From the NCBI GenBank assembly GCA_037178625.1, contig CM074128.1:1302001-1366000 (forward strand): a stretch of DNA of 64,000 bases, given 5' to 3'. Within the stretch, counting starts at the first letter, position 1. Each line of letters starts with the position of its first letter. The notes under the pieces are model-generated. The model saw only the letters and a list, made by a program, of their open reading frames with translations. It did no database searches and was not told the DNA's origin. Source of the DNA: Skeletonema tropicum (taxonomy: Eukaryota > Bacillariophyta > Thalassiosirophyceae > Thalassiosirales > Thalassiosiraceae). Made by a program: the position numbers and the translations under genes. This document shows, piece by piece, positions 58,164 through 64,000 of the stretch.

Positions 58164-59627
58164 ATGACAATGCGGTACGTTCCAGAGGGAGCGGTCTCTC
58201 TCTCATCAGATGCACCCGGATGGACAGTAGGAAACTCTGGAGGTAGCGCTGCCGAGAGCAGAGGCCCCATTTGTTGGAAATGCAAAGGAGAATGTAATTT
58301 ACGTGTGCTAAAAAAGAAAGCATCCATCAAGCAACGAACATGTCCTGTTTGTAAAGGCACTGGATTTCTACCCATGAAATCCAAGTACGTGCAGTCAATT
58401 AGCGCCGATGCGGATAAGTCGGGTGTGATCACCTCACGTCGGCGTCGGCCGAGAGGATGGAATGAAGTAGGGCATGTGCCAGCGGCAGTATTGGCATCAC
58501 TTGATATCGACGCCGAAGACAAGGGTGAAAAATCAATAACACAACAAGCACTTTCAATTCTGCGCCAAGCAAACGGTCATGATGACGACTACGATAGCAA
58601 ACGAAATGATGTGCCAGCTACCATCGCTTCAGACTTGCAAGAACAAAAAAATTGTCCTCCATGGCTGCCCATCAATTCAGGAGAACAACTATGTAACCTC
58701 GTGGGAAGATGGCGAATTCTTCAACGTGTTGGAAGCCACAGATGGACCACTGATGATTTAGTAACTGCATATGTTGCTGCCTCTACCTTCATTTCATCCA
58801 ACAACACTGGTGAATGGGGCTCTTCGGGAACCATACGCTATCTAGATTTGGGGACAGGGAATGCATCAGTGCTCCAAATGACAATGTGGTGTCTTCTCTC
58901 TTCGCAACTTAGCAATTATTCATGCCATATAGAAGCATATGGAGTCGAAGCTAGAACTGAGGCAGTTGGATTTGCAAGACGATCTCTTTCGTTCAATCTA
59001 GGTACAATTGAAACAAATGGAAAGGCATACATTGGAAGTAACAACTCTATTACACACAATGTTGGGATTGTGAATGGGGACTTCAGAGATCTGATCCATT
59101 CAAAAGATTTGTCAGACCCAATGCAGCGGGTGGCATCTGAGCGGTATGATTTAATCACTGGTACTCCTCCTTATTTTCGAATTGATTTTACTGGTAGCGA
59201 TGAGAAAATAACCAAGGCAAAAATCAACCAAGGAGGCATGCCAACATCAATGCAGAGTGCACCAGCAAGGTGCGAATTCCGCGGAGGCATTGAAGCATAT
59301 TGCCAAGCAGCTGCAGCCATGCTCCATCCTGATGGTCTATTTGTTGTGTGTGAAAACTGGCTCAATGATAAACGAGCTTATGATGGTGCTGAGATCGCTG
59401 GATTAGATATTGTGAACGTGTGGCCAGTGATGGGTAGGGTAGGTAAGCCGGAGCCATTGTTTGCGGTTTATGTAATGAGGAAAAAGTCTGAATCGTATCA
59501 AAACATTACTAATGGTCAAAACAAAGAGGAGAGGGTGCGAGCTCCACTCATTGTTCGGGGTGAAGATGGAAAATGGACAGAACAATATTCTGAGGTGATG
59601 AAGGCAATGTCAATCCCCGTGCTTTGA
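58164..59627 (+). CDS. TrmN6/YfiC-like amino-methyltransferase with N-terminal zinc finger
   Basis: 487 residues. Residues 37-64 hold two CxxC pairs, CWKCKGEC and CPVCKGTGF, a DnaJ-like zinc module. The methyltransferase domain (about 195-455) has a helical lead WTTDDLVTAYVAAS, motif I LDLGTGNAS (228-236), YGVEARTEAVGFARRSL, and the catalytic (N/T)PPY-type motif as TGTPPYFRID (332-341). Further on are ARCEFRGGIEAYCQAAAAML and FVVCENWL. This is the layout of bacterial tRNA1(Val) A37 N6-methyltransferases; the first residue of NPPY is Thr here. RNA adenine methylation is likely; the substrate is inferred only. Confidence 0.82.
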   Translation: MTMRYVPEGAVSLSSDAPGWTVGNSGGSAAESRGPICWKCKGECNLRVLKKKASIKQRTCPVCKGTGFLPMKSKYVQSISADADKSGVITSRRRRPRGWNEVGHVPAAVLASLDIDAEDKGEKSITQQALSILRQANGHDDDYDSKRNDVPATIASDLQEQKNCPPWLPINSGEQLCNLVGRWRILQRVGSHRWTTDDLVTAYVAASTFISSNNTGEWGSSGTIRYLDLGTGNASVLQMTMWCLLSSQLSNYSCHIEAYGVEARTEAVGFARRSLSFNLGTIETNGKAYIGSNNSITHNVGIVNGDFRDLIHSKDLSDPMQRVASERYDLITGTPPYFRIDFTGSDEKITKAKINQGGMPTSMQSAPARCEFRGGIEAYCQAAAAMLHPDGLFVVCENWLNDKRAYDGAEIAGLDIVNVWPVMGRVGKPEPLFAVYVMRKKSESYQNITNGQNKEERVRAPLIVRGEDGKWTEQYSEVMKAMSIPVL

Positions 59628-59675
59628 TGGTAGCATACATGTATAAATCTAAAGTTGTTGGCGACAAAATAATTT

Positions 59676-61706
59676 TTACCACAGCTGGTACCACTTTGCT
59701 TTTTGCTTCTGTTCCTCACCAAAGTTCATCCAAGATTCGGGAAATATCTCGTCAGGAAGCTTCATTTCGTGACGAAACGCATTCTTCAAAAACACATCAG
59801 ACGTGTAGGGTTTCTCCTTGAACTTGATTGCATTCCAAGGAACATCAGTAATTATGTGATGCTCACGAAAAGAAGAATCATCCTCATCGTCTACTGTTTT
59901 CACGACATCAATCTCAACGACGTACAGATACTTGTGATTGTGTTGTTGTTCTTCATCATCATCAGAAGAGTCATCTGAAGAGTCGGCCTCTCCCTTTTCA
60001 TAGCGCTCTCTGACCTGACAATCTATCAGATGGAATTCATCTCCAACCTGATCCATATCCGTTTCTACGTCATATGATCGACGAAACACAGGAGTCGTTT
60101 TGGGGGCGTGGAGGTATTCAACATAGTGATTTGTATTGGCATAACATTGCATAACCAATGAGTGTGGATATGGATTGCTCTGCTGTTCTTCCAACGTTCT
60201 GATAGGAATGTGATCAGCGATGTTCATTTCATATGCTGTGACATGATCGCCATTGCCTCTTTCTGCTTCCTTCGTCCACCATGTCATATTGTTGTAATCA
60301 CTCTCCTTTGACGTGGGCTCCCATTTCTTCACATGTTCGTCCCAAGCTTTCTGCCACTCTTCTCCATAGTCAATGAATACCTCCTCACCTGGCTGAATGT
60401 CACGAGTTGCAACGAACTCCAACATCAGACCGGCTGTCCATTGATCTTCCAAGAAATCGACTGACTTTTCAAGCCACTCTTTGTGATGATAAAAGTCAAA
60501 GTCAGTAGTCCATCGAAGCTTTGCATTGTACTTTGTAGAATGATGATTAATGTACACAACATTGGAGCTGTATGGGAACAACAACAACGTAGAATTAGGA
60601 TGACCAAAGCAGTAGTTCAGTATGAGCTGCTTGTGCACAATGTTCTCTTCATCACGTATGATATTGCCAGTGGGGCCTTTCTTCTCAGCATACATGTTTA
60701 CTTTGGACTTGTCCGCCATATGGACAAGAGGTGCAGGAGCAACCAAGCCTCCCTTGGGTATAAACCTAGTTGCAAATGCACCACGGCCGGCATGTGGAAT
60801 AGTAGATTGCTTCGGAACAATATTATCCACGCATTTGCCTTGCTCTTCAAGGTATTCAATGGAACGAATCGAGTTCTCGACCTCCACTGTCATAATATCT
60901 CCTGCTTTGATTGCACGGATGCCATCCTTGTGCGTTTCGGGCAGAGCCTGCCTCTCACGTGATACATATGGATGAGTCTTTATGATGTCCCACAAGTCCT
61001 TTTGAACCTCGTCTCCAATCATCATCTTATCTTCTACCAAATCTTCTGGACTATCTGTACCAACGAGCATCTTGCCATACGATTTCAGGAACTCAAGCGC
61101 ACTTGTATAGCTTGTTGCCAGAGGTACCAGCTGAAAGTGACCTTCCCGAGACGTAAACCAATTCGGACCATAATCAACAAATAGCTCTGACCCAGCTGCG
61201 ATATCTCTCATGGCAGTGCTAGTTCTGTTCCACCATGGTGTTACCGCACCCGCTCCTGGCGATGTATAACGATCCAGACCAGCTGCGTCATATGTTGCCC
61301 CGTGCTCATCCACATTCAGCAAGCTAAAATGGCAATTGGGAGCAGCACCAAACCCATTCACAGTGACAGAAACGTCCTCAGCTTCGTCGTCCAATCCAAT
61401 ATCAGGGGCGTTCCAATCATAATTTGTCAAAGGCCAGTGATAATCGCCGGAGTGTTTCGATATCATACCCGTCGCAGGGGACATGTGCCAATCCTGATCG
61501 ACTGTGGCAAATGCAGCGTCGCCGACACGACCAAGCAGTTGTCCTTCTACCACAGGAACGCCTGTAAACATTCCGAGTCCAGCGTTCGGGATTGTTGATT
61601 CCGCCAGATACAGAAGACATTGATCTGAATCGTCGGCAGCTGCTGTGACCTCGCATGAAAATAACATCGCGGCAGCCGCCACTGTCGTTAATCTTCGACT
61701 AAACAT
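59676..61706 (-). CDS. Secretory protein with tandem SET-like domains
   Basis: I choose the Met at 61706 (676 residues), beginning the signal peptide MFSRRLTTVAAAAMLFSCEV; an ATG six codons upstream also exists. Numbering from that upstream Met: a first SET-like half spans about 36-190 (STIPNAGLGMFTGVPVVEG ... SELFVDYGPNWF) and lacks the NH(S/C) motif. The second, 300-460, is more canonical: STIPHAGRGAFATRFIPKG, NVVYINHHSTKYNA and GEEVFIDYGEEW. A third mixed region follows and the C-terminus has an acidic SSDDSSDDDEEQQ run. SET domains methylate lysines using SAM; here the leader puts it in the secretory pathway, so the substrate is unlikely to be histone. It converges with the methyltransferase gene (48 bp apart). 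Confidence 0.8.
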   Translation of the reverse strand: MFSRRLTTVAAAAMLFSCEVTAAADDSDQCLLYLAESTIPNAGLGMFTGVPVVEGQLLGRVGDAAFATVDQDWHMSPATGMISKHSGDYHWPLTNYDWNAPDIGLDDEAEDVSVTVNGFGAAPNCHFSLLNVDEHGATYDAAGLDRYTSPGAGAVTPWWNRTSTAMRDIAAGSELFVDYGPNWFTSREGHFQLVPLATSYTSALEFLKSYGKMLVGTDSPEDLVEDKMMIGDEVQKDLWDIIKTHPYVSRERQALPETHKDGIRAIKAGDIMTVEVENSIRSIEYLEEQGKCVDNIVPKQSTIPHAGRGAFATRFIPKGGLVAPAPLVHMADKSKVNMYAEKKGPTGNIIRDEENIVHKQLILNYCFGHPNSTLLLFPYSSNVVYINHHSTKYNAKLRWTTDFDFYHHKEWLEKSVDFLEDQWTAGLMLEFVATRDIQPGEEVFIDYGEEWQKAWDEHVKKWEPTSKESDYNNMTWWTKEAERGNGDHVTAYEMNIADHIPIRTLEEQQSNPYPHSLVMQCYANTNHYVEYLHAPKTTPVFRRSYDVETDMDQVGDEFHLIDCQVRERYEKGEADSSDDSSDDDEEQQHNHKYLYVVEIDVVKTVDDEDDSSFREHHIITDVPWNAIKFKEKPYTSDVFLKNAFRHEMKLPDEIFPESWMNFGEEQKQKAKWYQLW

Positions 61707-61724
61707 TGTTGCCTTCAAGTACAT

Positions 61725-62216
61725 ATTATTGTGAGTAACTTACACCATAGAAGATGTTGTAAATGGTTTCTATGCTACTTCTGTAGAGAGAGCTGTGAAC
61801 TGTGAACTCTACAATACTTTCCTACTGTTTACTGTTCCCATCCATCGCCATCGCCATCGCCATCGCCAGGGCAAGCACATCGTGTCGCACGCGCGCGAAC
61901 GAACGGTCAATGAGCGGTTGAATCGAGAATGAGTGGAGGAAAATGAAAACTATCGGTATTCCTTCTCGCTTCTCCAGCTTTTAGTTCCAAGCTATGACGT
62001 TCACGAAACTGCTTATGTTTTGATTCGCTAGTCGATATCTGGCCTTCTTTTGCAGAGAGAAGCTTTTATGAATATGCATACAGCATCTCGTGTTTCTAAG
62101 TACGTTATTGCCTGCCATTTGGATTTTGATTCAGAGCAGGGACCCGAGTTTAGTCTTGCACTTGCCTGTGTCAACTTGGTATCTTCTGAACTCATCGCGT
62201 TGACTGGCGAAGCATA
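61725..62216. other. Intergenic with a CATCGC microsatellite
   Basis: A CATCGC hexamer is repeated about four to five times at 61842-61867. A 47-codon ATG-to-stop frame (62073-62213, MHTASRVSKYVIACHLDFDS) is open but too short to interpret. No other feature. Confidence 0.4.
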
Positions 62217-62393
62217 ATGAAACTAAGGAAGCGTCAGAATGACAATGACGCCCGATCTGAGGCAGATGGACTAGCAAGACGATCATTTCGGTCAACAATT
62301 GTGATACCGATGCAGTCATCAACAAGAGGCAACACGAAGAGATGCCTGCTTGGGTTTGGAGCTGGTGTGATAGTAGTAATTTTGGTAGGTTGA
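62217..62393 (+). CDS. Possible first exon of a type II membrane protein (58-residue ORF)
   Basis: ATG at 62217 opens MKLRKRQNDNDARSEADGLA..., a basic N-terminus, then TKRCLLGFGAGVIVVILVG just before the stop. A basic cytosolic tail followed by a hydrophobic segment is the plan of a signal-anchored type II protein. A possible donor (TTTTG-GTAGGT, about 62384) precedes the stop, so it could be exon 1 of a longer gene. I could not identify the next exon; it may equally be a chance ORF. Confidence 0.25.
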   Translation: MKLRKRQNDNDARSEADGLARRSFRSTIVIPMQSSTRGNTKRCLLGFGAGVIVVILVG

Positions 62394-64000
62394 AGTTGTT
62401 GTGCGTAGAAGAATCAATTATGCATTGTGAATCTGCAATTGCTGCATCCGGAGGACACCCTGCTCCTCCGTCCAAGATGTTTGTCTTTTTGGTTGAGGAA
62501 ATGCGATTTCTTGACGACATCGTAAATAGTGGATTAGAGATCTCTATTTTGGCACTGCAGGCGTGCATGTGTTACAGACACAGTAGAGAATAAAAGAAGT
62601 GATACAAAGTGTAAGATATCCTTAAATCTCCTTAAGCTGCGTGGCAAGTTGCCATTCTTCAAGAGGCGGAAATGCCTGACTGTTGCATCAATCTGCTTGC
62701 TACTGCCATCAGAATTGCATATGAAGGAAACCCCTGCAGCCATCTTCTCCACCCAGAATTTGTTGAAGGCATCCGTGTTTCTTCTGTTACGATGCATCAG
62801 GATCCAGATACGTGGAAGAAGGATAGAGGCGTGCCTCTAGTCTCTGAGGCAAGGACGCGTAAGCTTGCAAACTGACACTGGTATGCACTGAAGAAGATGC
62901 CCCAAACGTTCCTCCATTCGCGCCATTCTTTGCGCAAGCAGTTCAGTCGTTTTACACTCATCAAGATCAAGCGCATGTGATCCGACAGGTCACAGTAGAA
63001 GAAGAAGTCCATGCATTACTATAGATAGTTGTAGAGCTATCAGAGACAGTTTATGGTATTTCGAGAAGAAAAGTGGCCTTGCGCTTGTTTTCTTGCTTTT
63101 CCATTAATACTGTTCGAGTTACTTGCCAACCTTGATAATTCAAGCTCATCTCTACATCGTACATCGCAGCATTTTGTTACAGGGATTTTGTCTGCCAAGA
63201 CGTCCTCTTGATCATTGCCAACAGGTACTACTGATCCTTTACTGCTAATTGCATAGTCCGGCAGCCGGCAGAGGTGAATGCATCCTTAAGAGCCTTGGAG
63301 TTTGACTTGTTGAGTTTGTTGTTCTCTCTGCTCTTCTTGTTCTCGTTGTAATTTTGTGCTTCTCTGTCTCTTATATCAGTCTTGGATGCATTTTTGAGGA
63401 CCTCAACTTGACACAAACCTATCCAAACTCATCATTAACTGATTAGAATCGGACACTACTTCGTTGGTTTGAAATTGCTGGCATACTAACATTCTTTGGT
63501 CTTTGATGACTTCGGACTTAGGCTTCTTTGCTTTGGCACGTTGCACATTGTGGAGCAGGCAGATCTACTGGAAGCAATGGGATGACTCCGTGCATTTGAG
63601 CCTTCCGCAATCATGAGCGAGGCGTTGTCAAAGTGTGTTTCCGAATGGGAGAAATTGAAGGGCATGTCTCCTCGTGATGAAGATCCAAACTTTGTGGAGG
63701 TAGGACGGCATGCGGGGACAGCCTCAGTCGATCTTGCTTGTGCTTTCTCAAAACACATAAATCTTCTTCTAACCATCTTCATGTGTAAGCTACATTAGAT
63801 GCAAATAGCCTTAAAACGGTAACGTTTTTCATTAAGGTTAGGCAATTCTTCTTACACACAGCTGACCCTTTCTCTTTATTTAACGTCGGAATCCATAAAT
63901 TGGAAAATAACCCTAGTGGTGTCTGATTTTAAGGTTGCGTAAAAGTTACCTCCGGCTCAAGTGATAGATGGATTCGTTTTTTCCAAGCGCGCGGAGCCTC
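62394..64000. other. Terminal region without a gene I can support
   Basis: Several ORFs of 60-145 residues overlap on both strands. Candidates worth noting are 62672-62875 (plus, EGNPCSHLLHPEFVEGIRVS, HQDPDTWKKDRG) and 63613-63798 (plus, MSEALSKCVSEWEKLKGMSP, with a possible donor GTAGGA after NFVE). Neither shows a known domain. The window may end inside a gene whose exons continue beyond 64 kb. Confidence 0.35.

Noticed and set aside
62131..62568. 145-codon minus-strand ORF near the right end
   Set aside because: No domain or targeting signal, and it overlaps equally plausible plus-strand frames; left as unresolved.
63486..63798. Opposed ORFs at 63486-63782 (minus) and 63613-63798 (plus)
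   Set aside because: Both lack recognisable domains; the plus one could be an exon of a gene continuing beyond the window, but the evidence is too thin to call.

Overview
This window is nuclear DNA from a photosynthetic stramenopile, most likely a diatom. Protein-coding genes are compact and lie on both strands. Introns are few and short (78 to 142 nt) with GT-AG ends. Several proteins begin with a signal peptide followed by a Phe at the cleavage site (ASAF, GFAF, RAFS, DAFA, NCFT, CGFV), the bipartite signal that diatoms use to send proteins into a plastid surrounded by ER. tRNA-Tyr carries an intron between positions 37 and 38, as in other eukaryotes. The species cannot be named from sequence alone.

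Layout. 0.7-4.0 kb: a cobalamin adenosyltransferase fused to DUF5522, and a two-exon phospholipase D-like protein. 4.0-6.3 kb: a 236-bp tandem duplication, tRNA-Ile(AAT) and tRNA-Tyr(GTA). 6.3-9.6 kb: a WW/zinc-finger protein, a DUF493 protein and an ER tail-anchored E2 (UBE2J/Ubc6 type) whose tail anchor lies inside a possible alternative intron. 9.9-13.3 kb: a plastid LrgAB (PLGG1-like glycolate/glycerate) transporter, an unknown plastid protein and an LCIB-type carbonic anhydrase, so three genes that could serve carbon concentration and photorespiration. 13.3-17.0 kb: an unstable block with a 393-bp tandem repeat, an 84-bp coding-type minisatellite and duplicated gene pieces. 17.4-20.6 kb: a WD40 protein and a plastid membrane protein with a guanylate-kinase-like domain. 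21.07-24.31 kb: a complete hAT DNA transposon with perfect 18-bp inverted repeats, an 8-bp target duplication and one nonsense codon in the transposase.

24.5-44.7 kb is gene-rich: O-acetylhomoserine sulfhydrylase, a TruA-type pseudouridine synthase, a fusion of an RNA cyclic-end recognition (MJ1316) domain with a GGQ release-factor domain, an NR2C2AP-like discoidin protein, a lumenal Kelch/RING-H2 membrane protein, an AKR7-type aldo/keto reductase, a 2OG oxygenase, a methyltransferase with a terminal Cys/His cluster and a Cys-rich membrane protein with a ferritin-like di-iron domain. 44.7-46.9 kb looks gene-free but holds a long imperfect hairpin. 46.9-49.6 kb contains two neighbouring genes, each with frameshifts. 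51-62 kb: a DUF2817 metallopeptidase-like protein, a foldback or SINE-like element, a secreted CAP-domain protein, PUS10, a TrmN6-like methyltransferase and a secreted tandem-SET protein. I see no convincing gene from 62 kb to the end except a possible 58-residue membrane-anchor ORF.

The strongest candidate for something undescribed is the MJ1316-GGQ fusion (27.6-29.1 kb). It joins recognition of cleaved RNA ends to peptidyl-tRNA hydrolysis in a protein that looks plastid-targeted, which suggests a rescue factor for organelle ribosomes with damaged RNA. Assignments rest on recognised motifs; no database search was possible.
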